Positions 25,410 to 32,775 of a stretch of DNA of 64,000 nt are shown piece after piece. This DNA comes from Oceanithermus profundus DSM 14977 (GTDB lineage Bacteria > Deinococcota > Deinococci > Deinococcales > Marinithermaceae). Under the pieces are notes generated by a model, which ran no database searches, was not told the DNA's origin, and worked only from the letters and a program-made list of their open reading frames with translations. Numbering within the stretch: the first letter of the stretch is position 1; the number at the start of each line of letters is the position of its first letter. The position numbers and the translations under genes were made by a program. Location of the stretch: positions 124,001-188,000 of the forward strand of contig NC_014761.1 of assembly GCF_000183745.1 (NCBI RefSeq), written 5' to 3'.

Positions 25410-26534
25410 CTAGGGCCCCGCGCGCTCGCGCAGCCGCTCGCCCGCGGGTTTGAGGGTGCCGTCTTCGCGGTAGAGGCCGAAGAGGTCTTCGCCTTCGTCG
25501 TCGAGGCGGTACCAGATCGCGGCGGCGACGTTGAGATCGTCCGGCCCGGCGCGGCGGTCCAGAATGCTCAGCGCGATCTCCAGGTGTTTGGCCTGCTCCG
25601 CCTCGCTGCCCGCGTCGCCCCAGGCGTCGGCGCTCGAGACCCCGAACTCGGTGAGCCACAGCGGCCGGTCGAAGCCCTTGGACCGCAAGAAGTCGCGCAC
25701 CAGCTCGAGCCCCCGCTCGAAGCACCAGGGCGGCGAGAGGTCGTCGATCTCCTCGTTGCACTGGTCGGGGTACTGGGCATAGCCGCGGTGGGGCCCTTTG
25801 CGCTCGTCGGGGCGGGTGTAGGGGTGCAGCGCCAGGGCGTCCATGGGCACGTCCGCGCCGAAGGCCCGCCACAACGCCTCCAGGTAGGCGACGTCGGCCG
25901 CGGCCAGCGAACCGCCCAGCACCACCGCCTGGGGGTGGGCCCGCTTCATGGCGGCGTAGGCCTCGCGCAAGAGCGCGGCGTATTCGGCCGCGGCCTCGAG
26001 CGGCACCAGCACGAAGCTGCCCGCGCGTTCGCGGCCGGCGTAGGCCGGCCAGAACTCGGTGCTGTTCGGCTCGTTCCACACCTCCCAGGCGCGCACCGGT
26101 CCGGCAGCTTGCAGCTCGTCAGCCAGCCGCACCAGCGCCCGGGCGTAGTCGGCGCGGTGCTCGGGCGCGGGCGGGTAGGCAGGGTCTTCGGGGCGGCCGC
26201 TGGCCCACGCGGGGCTTTGGGCGAACAGGATCACGACTCCGAGCCCGCGCGCGTGGGCGTCCGCGACGCGGCGCTTCAACTCCTCCAGGTAGGCGGGGTC
26301 GAAGACCCCGGCCTCGTCGGGCTCCAGCTGCGCCCAGTCCACCGGAACCCGCACCGCCCCCAGCCCCAGCGCCGCGGCCCGGTCCAGCTTGGCCGCGTAC
26401 CCGGCGGCGGTGCGGGTCTCGGCGGCGTGGACGCCGAGGAGGAGGGCGGGTCCGGCCGGCCCCTTCGCCACCGCGCAACCGTGCAGGGCCAACGCCACAA
26501 GGACGAGGTGGCCCCAGCGCCCCTTTTGATTCAT
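25410..26534 (-). CDS. Lipoprotein glycoside hydrolase (clan GH-A type)
   Basis: 374 residues. The lipobox ALHGC puts the lipid anchor at Cys20. A (beta/alpha)8 barrel follows: LGLGAVRVPVDWAQLEP, then WEVWNEPN with the acid/base Glu155, HPYT near strand 6, and LWLTEFGVSS with the nucleophile Glu296. That Glu pair and spacing mark clan GH-A (GH5/GH39/GH42-like); the exact family and sugar are uncertain. ATG 26534 lies 7 nt after a minus-strand TAGAAT, which decides it over an in-frame ATG 9 nt upstream that overlaps the box. It is probably displayed on the envelope. Beside a glycosyltransferase gene. Confidence 0.82.
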   Translation of the reverse strand: MNQKGRWGHLVLVALALHGCAVAKGPAGPALLLGVHAAETRTAAGYAAKLDRAAALGLGAVRVPVDWAQLEPDEAGVFDPAYLEELKRRVADAHARGLGVVILFAQSPAWASGRPEDPAYPPAPEHRADYARALVRLADELQAAGPVRAWEVWNEPNSTEFWPAYAGRERAGSFVLVPLEAAAEYAALLREAYAAMKRAHPQAVVLGGSLAAADVAYLEALWRAFGADVPMDALALHPYTRPDERKGPHRGYAQYPDQCNEEIDDLSPPWCFERGLELVRDFLRSKGFDRPLWLTEFGVSSADAWGDAGSEAEQAKHLEIALSILDRRAGPDDLNVAAAIWYRLDDEGEDLFGLYREDGTLKPAGERLRERAGP

Positions 26535-26552
26535 GGGACCCATTCTACAGGG

Positions 26553-27782
26553 CTACGCCCAGGAGAGGACGGGCGCAAGTCCGCGGCGCAGCTCGGGGTG
26601 TGCGAGCGCTTCCATCAACCCCGCCCAGCGCCGCTGGAGCCGCACGAGGTCGTCGAAAGGGTCGCCCGGGTCCTCCAGGGCGGCACGCATCAGCTCGAGC
26701 GTGCGCAGCGCCTCGCGCGCGCCTTCGGGGTCGCCCTCCCGCCGGTAGGCCTCCGCGAGCGCCCGCGCGGCCCGCTCGGCCTTGAGCTCCAGGTCGTCCT
26801 TCAAGAAGGCCCCGGGGTAGGGGTCGAAGTCCTCGGCGCGCACCCGGACGGTACCGGGCCGGTCGGTCTGGCCGCGAATCTTTTCCCGCTCGTAGACGAA
26901 GCGGAGCACGTCCTCGCGCAGGCGCCGCCAGGCCGGGTGGGTCTTGGGCGGGGGCAGGTGCCGGACGGCGAGGGTGCGGTCGAGGAAGACCTTGAAGCCG
27001 AAGATGCGGGCGTTGATCACGTAGTCGATGTCCTCCCCGCGCCGCACCCCGGGGTCGAAGGGCACCCGGGTGAAGAGCTCGCGGTGGAGCACCAGGTTGC
27101 CGCCGAAGGCGAAGGGCGTGACCTTGTAGCGCGGCGGGCGGCCGATGAAGGCCTCGAAGGCCGCGTTCATCCGTTCGATCTGTCCCCAGGCCCGCGCCCA
27201 CGCCTCGGTGGGTTCGGGAACGAGGAAGCCGCCGTCCGGCTGCCGGTAGTAGCCGGCCACGGCGTAGACGGGCGTTCCGTCGATACGGCGGCCGAGGACC
27301 TCGAGCGCCTTGTCCAGGAAGGCGGGGTCTTCGAAGACCTCGTCGTCGTCGATGAGCACGGCCGCGTCGCGGCCCCGCAGGTGGGGGACGAGGACGCAGA
27401 GGTTGCGCACGTTGGCGTAGCCGCGCAGGGAGATCAGGTCGTTGAGCCGGCCCATTCCCGCACCCTCGAGGAAGCGGCGCAGCCGCTCCAGGTGCGAAGG
27501 GCCGAAGGTGTGCAGCGGCAGGTCCAGGGTCGCCGCCGCACGGCGGACGATCGCGCCCACCCGCGCCTCCACCGCTGGCGCGATCTCCGCGGCGGTCGGG
27601 ACCGCGAGCACGACCACCTCGAAGTCCCGCCGCGCGAGCACGTTTAGGCTCTCGAGCGTCCTGAGCAGCGTGCCTTCCGCGTCCAGCGGCGTGGGATGGT
27701 CGTAAACGGCGTCCCCCGGACGCCAGACCTCGGGCCGCGGCCGCGACCAGTAGCTGGGGATGACCAGGGTGACCTTGGGCAT
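26553..27782 (-). CDS. Glycosyltransferase, GT-A fold
   Basis: 409 residues. VTLVIPSYWSRPRPEVW opens a GT2-like Rossmann domain, AAVLIDDDEVFEDP supplies the DxD metal/sugar-nucleotide motif, and GVRRGEDIDYVI is the acceptor-side ED motif. The C-terminal about 110 residues are helical (LKAERAARALAEAYRREG) and probably regulatory or for oligomerisation. Start ATG 27782 with GGAGG 5 nt upstream. Similar soluble GT-A enzymes make glucosyl- or mannosyl-glycerate-type solutes, but I cannot assign the donor or acceptor. Likely co-transcribed with the amidase upstream. Confidence 0.8.
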   Translation of the reverse strand: MPKVTLVIPSYWSRPRPEVWRPGDAVYDHPTPLDAEGTLLRTLESLNVLARRDFEVVVLAVPTAAEIAPAVEARVGAIVRRAAATLDLPLHTFGPSHLERLRRFLEGAGMGRLNDLISLRGYANVRNLCVLVPHLRGRDAAVLIDDDEVFEDPAFLDKALEVLGRRIDGTPVYAVAGYYRQPDGGFLVPEPTEAWARAWGQIERMNAAFEAFIGRPPRYKVTPFAFGGNLVLHRELFTRVPFDPGVRRGEDIDYVINARIFGFKVFLDRTLAVRHLPPPKTHPAWRRLREDVLRFVYEREKIRGQTDRPGTVRVRAEDFDPYPGAFLKDDLELKAERAARALAEAYRREGDPEGAREALRTLELMRAALEDPGDPFDDLVRLQRRWAGLMEALAHPELRRGLAPVLSWA

Positions 27783-27837
27783 GCGCACCTCCGCGCGGCG
27801 AACGCGCCGCACCGTTGCCCGAGTGAGGGCCCGGCGG

Positions 27838-29544
27838 TCAGCCCAGCAGGTCCACGAAGACCTGCGGCCGCCGGCGCTCGCCGGCGCGCTCGAGCACTCC
27901 CGCCGCTTCCATTAGCGTCCGCTCGCCCCAGGCGCGGCCGATGAGCTGCAGGCCAACCGGCAGACCTTCGACGGTGTACCCCGCCGGCAGCGAGAGCGAG
28001 GGGTGGCCGGTCAGGTTGGTCAGGAAGATGAAGCGCATCAGCTGGGTGACCGTGCCCAGGTCGCTTATCCCGTCGGATTCGGCGGCCTTGGGGATGAGCG
28101 GCGCGGGAACGGCGGTGGTGGGGGTGGCGATCAGGTCCACCCGCCCGAGCACCTCGTCGAGCGCCGCCACCATGCGCGCACGCACCTGCTGGGCGGCCAC
28201 GTAGTCGGCGCCGGCGGCGCTCTGGCCGATCTTCAGGTTGATGCGGGTGGCCGGGGCCAGCGCGCGCCAGTGCTCCTGGGTGCGCTGGAAGCTGCGCCCC
28301 ATCTCCACCAGCACCGTCACCGCGTGGGCGACGCGGGCGTCGTCGAGGCCGGGCAGCTCGAACTCGACGATCTCGGCCCCCGCCTCCTCCATGCGCGCGA
28401 GCGCGGCGCGGGCCGCCTCGACCACGCCCGGCTCGGCGTGGTCGAACCAGGCGGGCCAGACGCCGACCTTGAGGCCCGAGAGGTCTTCGCGGTTCCAGTC
28501 GGGCGCTTCGGGCACCGGGGCCGAGGCGGTGTGGGGGTCTTTGGGATCGGGCCCGGCGATCAGGCGGTGGGCCAGGGCCACGTCGTAGGCGCTGGCGCCC
28601 AGCGGACCCACGTGGGCCACGCTCCAGCAGACGGGGTAGGCCCCGTGCTCGCTGACGCCGCCGAAGGTGGCCTTGAGGCCATAGACCCCGGTGAGCGCCG
28701 CTGGCACGCGGATGGAGCCGCCGGCGTCGGCCCCCAGGGCCAGGGGCACCAGGCCGCTGGCGACGGCCGCGGCCGAGCCCGAGGAGCTGCCGCCGGTGTC
28801 GCGGGCCGGGTCGTAGGGGTTCTTGGCGTGGCCGTGGTGGGGGTTGTGGCCGGTGGGGTTGGCCCCCAGCTCGTGCATGTTGGCCTTGCCGACGATCACC
28901 GCCCCGGCGGCGCGCAGGCGGGCGACCGCGGTGGCGTCTTCCGAGGCCACGTCCCTTAGGAAGGCGGTGCCGACGGTGGTGGGGTAGCCGACGACGTCGA
29001 GCTCGTCCTTGACGGCCACGGGCACGCCGTCGAGCGGCCCCAGCGGCTCGCCGCGACGCCAGCGCATCGCCGAGGCGGCGGCCTGGGCGCGCACGTCGTC
29101 GGGGTTCACGGCGATGAAAGCGTGGATCTGCGGGTTGAGCTCGGCGTAGGCGGCGAGGAAACGCTCGGCCACCTCCTCGGGTGTGGTCTTGCCGCTCTTG
29201 TAGGCGGCGACGAAGTCGGCCGCGCTATGAAACGGAGCCGGTCCGGCGGGCGGCTCGGGCGGGGGCTCGGGGGCCGGTTCGCGGCGGAAGATGGCCACCA
29301 GGCGCGAGGCGAGGCGCGGTTTCGGCTCGCGGGCCGCGGGCGCCGGTTCGGGCGCGGGCGCGAGCGGCAGGAAGAGCGGGGCGGGCAGATCCTTCAGTTC
29401 GGCCAGCCGGGGCACGCCGGCGTCGGCCATCAGCTTCTTCACCAGGGCCGGGCCGGTGACGCGGCCGTCGAGGGCGGCGGCGAAGGTGCGCAGCGCCCGG
29501 CCGGTGAGCACCGGCATCTTGACGTCTTTGAGGTCGTAGCTCAT
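27838..29544 (-). CDS. Amidase signature-family amidohydrolase with N-terminal extension
   Basis: 568 residues. The Ser-cisSer-Lys triad is present: Lys179 (VPVAVKDELDV), GGSSSGSAAAVASG with the cis-Ser, and the nucleophile Ser in DAGGSIRVPA. The amidase domain spans about residues 105-568. The first about 100 residues (LTGRALRTFAAALDG..., ending in a Pro/Glu-rich linker APEPPPEPPAG) are extra and unlike GatA. No gatB or gatC is nearby, so a stand-alone amidase is more likely than tRNA amidotransferase. GGAGG precedes ATG 29544. Confidence 0.85.
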   Translation of the reverse strand: MSYDLKDVKMPVLTGRALRTFAAALDGRVTGPALVKKLMADAGVPRLAELKDLPAPLFLPLAPAPEPAPAAREPKPRLASRLVAIFRREPAPEPPPEPPAGPAPFHSAADFVAAYKSGKTTPEEVAERFLAAYAELNPQIHAFIAVNPDDVRAQAAASAMRWRRGEPLGPLDGVPVAVKDELDVVGYPTTVGTAFLRDVASEDATAVARLRAAGAVIVGKANMHELGANPTGHNPHHGHAKNPYDPARDTGGSSSGSAAAVASGLVPLALGADAGGSIRVPAALTGVYGLKATFGGVSEHGAYPVCWSVAHVGPLGASAYDVALAHRLIAGPDPKDPHTASAPVPEAPDWNREDLSGLKVGVWPAWFDHAEPGVVEAARAALARMEEAGAEIVEFELPGLDDARVAHAVTVLVEMGRSFQRTQEHWRALAPATRINLKIGQSAAGADYVAAQQVRARMVAALDEVLGRVDLIATPTTAVPAPLIPKAAESDGISDLGTVTQLMRFIFLTNLTGHPSLSLPAGYTVEGLPVGLQLIGRAWGERTLMEAAGVLERAGERRRPQVFVDLLG

Positions 29545-29552
29545 GGGGCCTC

Positions 29553-29903
29553 CTAGCGGTGGTCGCCCTCGCCCTGGATGGCGCCGCGCTCGAGCCGGTC
29601 GAAGAGCTTCTCCAGGTTGGCCTCGGCCACCTCGCGCAGGCTCAGGTCCAGCTCGGTGGCGATCTGGGCCAGGTACCACAGCACGTCGCCCAGCTCGTAC
29701 TTGAGGGCCTCGCGGTCGGCGGGGCCGATCACCCCGCCCTTGTCGCGGAAGATCTTCTTGACCTTGCCGGCCAGCTCACCGGCCTCGTTGACCAGGCCCA
29801 GGGTGGGGTAGGTGATGGGGTGGTCGGTGTGGATCAGGCTCCAGGTCTTGCGCGACTTCTTCTGGTAGGTGTCCAGGTCGGGTGCGGTCGGGTCGAGGGG
29901 CAT
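29553..29903 (-). CDS. MazG-like nucleotide pyrophosphohydrolase
   Basis: 116 residues. LGLVNEAGELAGKVKK and LKYELGDVLWYLAQIA give the EExxE-like and ExxD magnesium-binding pairs of all-alpha NTP pyrophosphatases (here NEAGE and ELGD). It is a single MazG domain, like house-cleaning enzymes that hydrolyse non-canonical NTPs. It is leaderless: minus-strand TACAAT (29914-29909) ends 5 nt before ATG 29903. The amidase follows 8 bp after its stop. Confidence 0.88.
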   Translation of the reverse strand: MPLDPTAPDLDTYQKKSRKTWSLIHTDHPITYPTLGLVNEAGELAGKVKKIFRDKGGVIGPADREALKYELGDVLWYLAQIATELDLSLREVAEANLEKLFDRLERGAIQGEGDHR

Positions 29904-29959
29904 ACCTCATTGTAGGGCGCGGGAGCACAGACCCGTGCGGGGGTTCGGACCGGCCCTCT

Positions 29960-30586
29960 TCACCGGCCGCTGCCCGGGGGTTCGTCCACCAAGTAGGCGT
30001 AGACGCGCAGGCGTCGGCCGCGGCCCTGATTTCTGGCGTAGCGGGCCCAAAGCGCCGCGAGTTCAAGGCGCAGCCGGGCGGCGTCGGCATCCGAGAGCTC
30101 CAACGTGCCGGAAAAGCCATCGAGCAGCCCGCTTTCGCGGCCCACCCGGCCCCGGGCGTCGGCGGGGCGGGTAACGGGTTCGCCTTCCTCGGCGTAGAAA
30201 AGCAGGTGGTCGAGCTTCAGCTCTTCCAGTCGGCGCGCGGCGGCGTCGAGCAGGGCCTCGTACTCCGGGGCGAGGCGGTGCTCGAGCCACTCCCGCAGGC
30301 CGGCGCTGGCCGGGTCGGCGGCGAAGGGCAGCAAGAAGGCGGGGGCGGCCGCGCGCCAGCGGGGCCGCGCGCCCCCGTGCGTGCGCTCGAGCAGCCCCAG
30401 CCGCTCGAACTTGCGCACCCAGTAGCGCAGGGCCTGGCGGCTGAGCCCGGCGGCGCGGGCGGCCTCCGCCAGGCCGCGGCTGCGGTTCAGGAAGGGGGCC
30501 AGCGCGCGCCGCGCCTTCTCGCTAGCGAGCGCGCGGGCGGCGGGGTCCGAGGGCTCCAGGCGGCGGGGCTGGGGCAGCGGGGCCAT
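29960..30586 (-). CDS. Winged-helix/HTH transcriptional regulator
   Basis: 208 residues. The N-terminal helix-turn-helix (RGLAEAARAAGLSRQALRYW, VRKFERLGLLERT) resembles ArsR/MarR-type winged helices; the C-terminal about 120 residues form a domain I do not recognise. It is divergent from an MFS transporter gene, with a perfect 9+9 bp inverted repeat between them, so it most likely controls both. Minus-strand TAGACT (30598-30593) is 6 nt before ATG 30586. Confidence 0.75.
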   Translation of the reverse strand: MAPLPQPRRLEPSDPAARALASEKARRALAPFLNRSRGLAEAARAAGLSRQALRYWVRKFERLGLLERTHGGARPRWRAAAPAFLLPFAADPASAGLREWLEHRLAPEYEALLDAAARRLEELKLDHLLFYAEEGEPVTRPADARGRVGRESGLLDGFSGTLELSDADAARLRLELAALWARYARNQGRGRRLRVYAYLVDEPPGSGR

Positions 30587-30606
30587 GGGTGCAGTCTAGC
30601 GCGTTT

Positions 30607-30635
30607 ATGTAAAAAACGACCCCTGGTTTTTACAT
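30607..30635 (+). promoter_or_regulatory. Operator between HTH regulator and MFS gene
   Basis: ATGTAAAAA (30607-30615) and TTTTTACAT (30627-30635) are a perfect 9-bp inverted repeat separated by 11 bp, so half-site centres are 20 bp (two helical turns) apart. It lies just upstream of both divergent -10 boxes, TAGCTT (30647-30652, plus) and TAGACT (30598-30593, minus). Confidence 0.8.
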
Positions 30636-30658
30636 CTCCGACCGCCTAGCTTGGGGGC

Positions 30659-31768
30659 GTGTTTGGCCTCAGTCCCGGGTTTCGCCGCTACCTTGCGGGG
30701 TACGCCCTGCAGGTCGCGGGCTGGACGCTCGGAGTGGTGGCCGCCCCCTTCCTAGCGCTGCGGGCGGGCGAGGGCTGGCTTGCCGCTGGGGTGGTGGTGG
30801 GGTTGGCGCCCCGGCTCGCGGCCCCGCTGGTGGGGCGCTGGCTGGGGCGGGCGCCCGCGGCGTGGCTGATGCTCGCGAGCCTGGCAGCGGCGGGGGCGTG
30901 CGCATTGGGCGCGTGGGGTGCGGGGCCAGACGGACCGCTGGCGCTCGGGCTCTACCTAGTGCTGGGGACGGCGAACGCCTGGGAAGGGGTGGTGGGCCCC
31001 GTGGTCGCGGGCGGGGAGGCGGAGCCGGTGCGCATGCGGGCCAACGCCGCGCTCGCGGGCGTGGGGCTCGGGCTTCCCGCGGTGCTGGGGCCGCTCGCGG
31101 GGTGGCTGGCCGGCCGGGCGGGGCTCAGCGCCGATTTGGGTCTGGCGGCGGCGCTGTTCGCTCTGCGGGCGTTCGGCCTGGCGGGCTGGGCGCCCCCGCG
31201 TTTCGATCGACAGCGCGCCGCCGCCCCCGCCGGGGCGCTGCGCGCGCTGGCGCCTTACGCGCTGGCCCTGCTCGCGGCGGTGGTGGCGCTCGGCTACCTG
31301 CAGGTGCGGCTGCCGCCCTGGCTCGAGGCTCGGGGTCTGGGCGCGGTGGCGCTCGGGGCCTACAACGGCGCGCTCTCGGGCGGGATGCTGCTGGCCGCGG
31401 CCCTCGCTGGCGGGCCTTGGGCACGCCACCCTGGGCGCGCCGGCCTCGCGGGGTTCGTCGCGCTCGCGCTGGGCCTCACGGGCCTGAGCCTGCCCGCGCC
31501 GGCGGGCGTGATCGCCGCGGCCGGCGTGCTGGGCCTGGGCCTGGCGCTGGTGCAGACCTTGGGGCTTGCGGAGCTCCAGGCCCGACTCGGGGCCGCCGAG
31601 CTCGCGGGCGTGAGTGCGGCGATGACCGCCGCGACGGCGCTCGCCATGGCCGCGGGGGCCCTGCTTGGCGGCGGGTTGGGCGGGGTGGGACACCCGGGGT
31701 TGCTCTGGGGCCTCGCCGCCGTCGCCGCCGCGTCCGCGTGGGCGTGGCGGCGGGCGCGGGGTCAGTAG
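30659..31768 (+). CDS. MFS transporter
   Basis: 369 residues with about 11-12 hydrophobic helices and basic cytoplasmic loops (APRLAAPLVGRWLGRAP resembles the loop 2-3 region of the major facilitator superfamily). It is somewhat short for MFS (usual 390-450) and very rich in Ala, Gly and Leu. GTG 30659 follows TAGCTT by 6 nt, so it is leaderless and predicted to be under the divergently encoded HTH protein. The substrate cannot be told; a drug or metabolite efflux role is a guess from the regulator/transporter pairing. Its 3' end overlaps trmB by 7 bp. Confidence 0.8.
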   Translation: MFGLSPGFRRYLAGYALQVAGWTLGVVAAPFLALRAGEGWLAAGVVVGLAPRLAAPLVGRWLGRAPAAWLMLASLAAAGACALGAWGAGPDGPLALGLYLVLGTANAWEGVVGPVVAGGEAEPVRMRANAALAGVGLGLPAVLGPLAGWLAGRAGLSADLGLAAALFALRAFGLAGWAPPRFDRQRAAAPAGALRALAPYALALLAAVVALGYLQVRLPPWLEARGLGAVALGAYNGALSGGMLLAAALAGGPWARHPGRAGLAGFVALALGLTGLSLPAPAGVIAAAGVLGLGLALVQTLGLAELQARLGAAELAGVSAAMTAATALAMAAGALLGGGLGGVGHPGLLWGLAAVAAASAWAWRRARGQ

Positions 31769-32694
31769 CTGCGCTGGACGGTCTCGAGCCCCCGCCCCTC
31801 GAGCCAGCGCACCAGCAGGCCCACGGCCCGCTTGACCCCCGCGGTGACCAGCGGGCTGCAGCTGGGCCGGAGGCCCACGTAGACCCCCTTGCTGCTGGGC
31901 CGGGCCTCGAGCAGCACCTCCTGGGCGAGCTCGGGCTCCTCGACGCGGGCGAGCACCACCAGGCCACCGGCCGCCTGCCAGGCCTCGAGCAGCACCACGT
32001 TGGCCTCGGGGGCGGTCTCGACCTGCTTGGTGAAGGCTTCGGCGGGGGGCAGGGTTCCTTGCATCAGGGCGTGGGGCACGGGGTACCTCCGGATCGGGGG
32101 GAAGGCCTCGTCGGCCTCGGCGGTCTTGACGAAGGCGGCGTGAAAGATGGGCCTCGACTGATCGAGCCACTTCCGAGCGTACTTGGTGCGCAGGGTCTCG
32201 GGCGGGGGCGGGCCCGGCCGCACCTCGAAGAGGCCGCTGGCGCGCGCTTCGGCGGTGGCGAAGTCGAAGTACTCGGGGTGGTCGGTGGTGAGCCGCAGCG
32301 CCCCGCCCGCGGCCAGCCGGGTCGAGAGCAGACGGAAGAAGGGCACCTGCAAAAGGCGCCGGCTTGCGTGCTTCTTCTTGGGCCAGGGGTCGGGAAAGTT
32401 TACGTAGACGCGCTCGAGCGCCCGCGGACCCACCAGGTTGCGCAAGAGGAAGCGGGCGTCGCCGCGGAAGAGGCGCGCCTGGGCCACGCCTTCGCGTTTC
32501 AGCCGGCGCAGCGCCCGGCTCACGCTCGCCGGGGCCACCTCGGCGCCGAGCAGGTTCCACTCGGGGTGGAGGCGGGCGAGCTCCACCAGGAAACGCCCGT
32601 CCCCGAAGCCGATTTCCAGCACCCAGGGGCCGGCGCGGCCGTAGAGGGCCTCGGGGTCTACGGGGAAGGGCAGTTCGGCGGGCACGAGCAGCAC
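31762..32694 (-). CDS. trmB: tRNA (guanine-N7)-methyltransferase with C-terminal extension
   Basis: 310 residues. VLEIGFGDGRFLVELA is motif I and VNFPDPWPKKKHASRR is the TrmB signature. TrmB makes m7G46 in tRNA. The methyltransferase domain ends near residue 200; about 110 further residues (from PPIRRYPVPHALMQ onward) form an extension absent from the usual 210-240-residue bacterial enzymes. GTG 32694 is preceded at 6 nt by TATAAC on the minus strand. Convergent with the MFS gene. Confidence 0.92.
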   Translation of the reverse strand: MLLVPAELPFPVDPEALYGRAGPWVLEIGFGDGRFLVELARLHPEWNLLGAEVAPASVSRALRRLKREGVAQARLFRGDARFLLRNLVGPRALERVYVNFPDPWPKKKHASRRLLQVPFFRLLSTRLAAGGALRLTTDHPEYFDFATAEARASGLFEVRPGPPPPETLRTKYARKWLDQSRPIFHAAFVKTAEADEAFPPIRRYPVPHALMQGTLPPAEAFTKQVETAPEANVVLLEAWQAAGGLVVLARVEEPELAQEVLLEARPSSKGVYVGLRPSCSPLVTAGVKRAVGLLVRWLEGRGLETVQRSY

Positions 32695-32730
32695 GCACCG
32701 GTTATACCACCGCGAGGCCGCGGGCCGCTA

Positions 32731-32775
32731 AAATACGCGTATACTGGTGTCTTGAACACCACGGAGCGCGTATTT
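32731..32775 (+). promoter_or_regulatory. Nested palindrome containing the GGDEF-EAL gene promoter
   Basis: Outer arms AAATACGCG (32731-32739) and CGCGTATTT (32767-32775) and inner arms GGTGT (32746-32750) and ACACC (32756-32760) share one centre at 32753. The -10 box TATACT (32740-32745) lies between outer and inner left arms, and GGAG (32763-32766) between the right arms. The outer right arm touches the ATG at 32776. It could be a protein operator, or a hairpin that hides the ribosome site. Confidence 0.7.

Noticed and set aside
27838-29544. GatA subunit of tRNA-dependent amidotransferase
   Set aside because: The amidase triad is shared, but there is no gatB or gatC nearby and the 100-residue N-terminal extension is not GatA-like.
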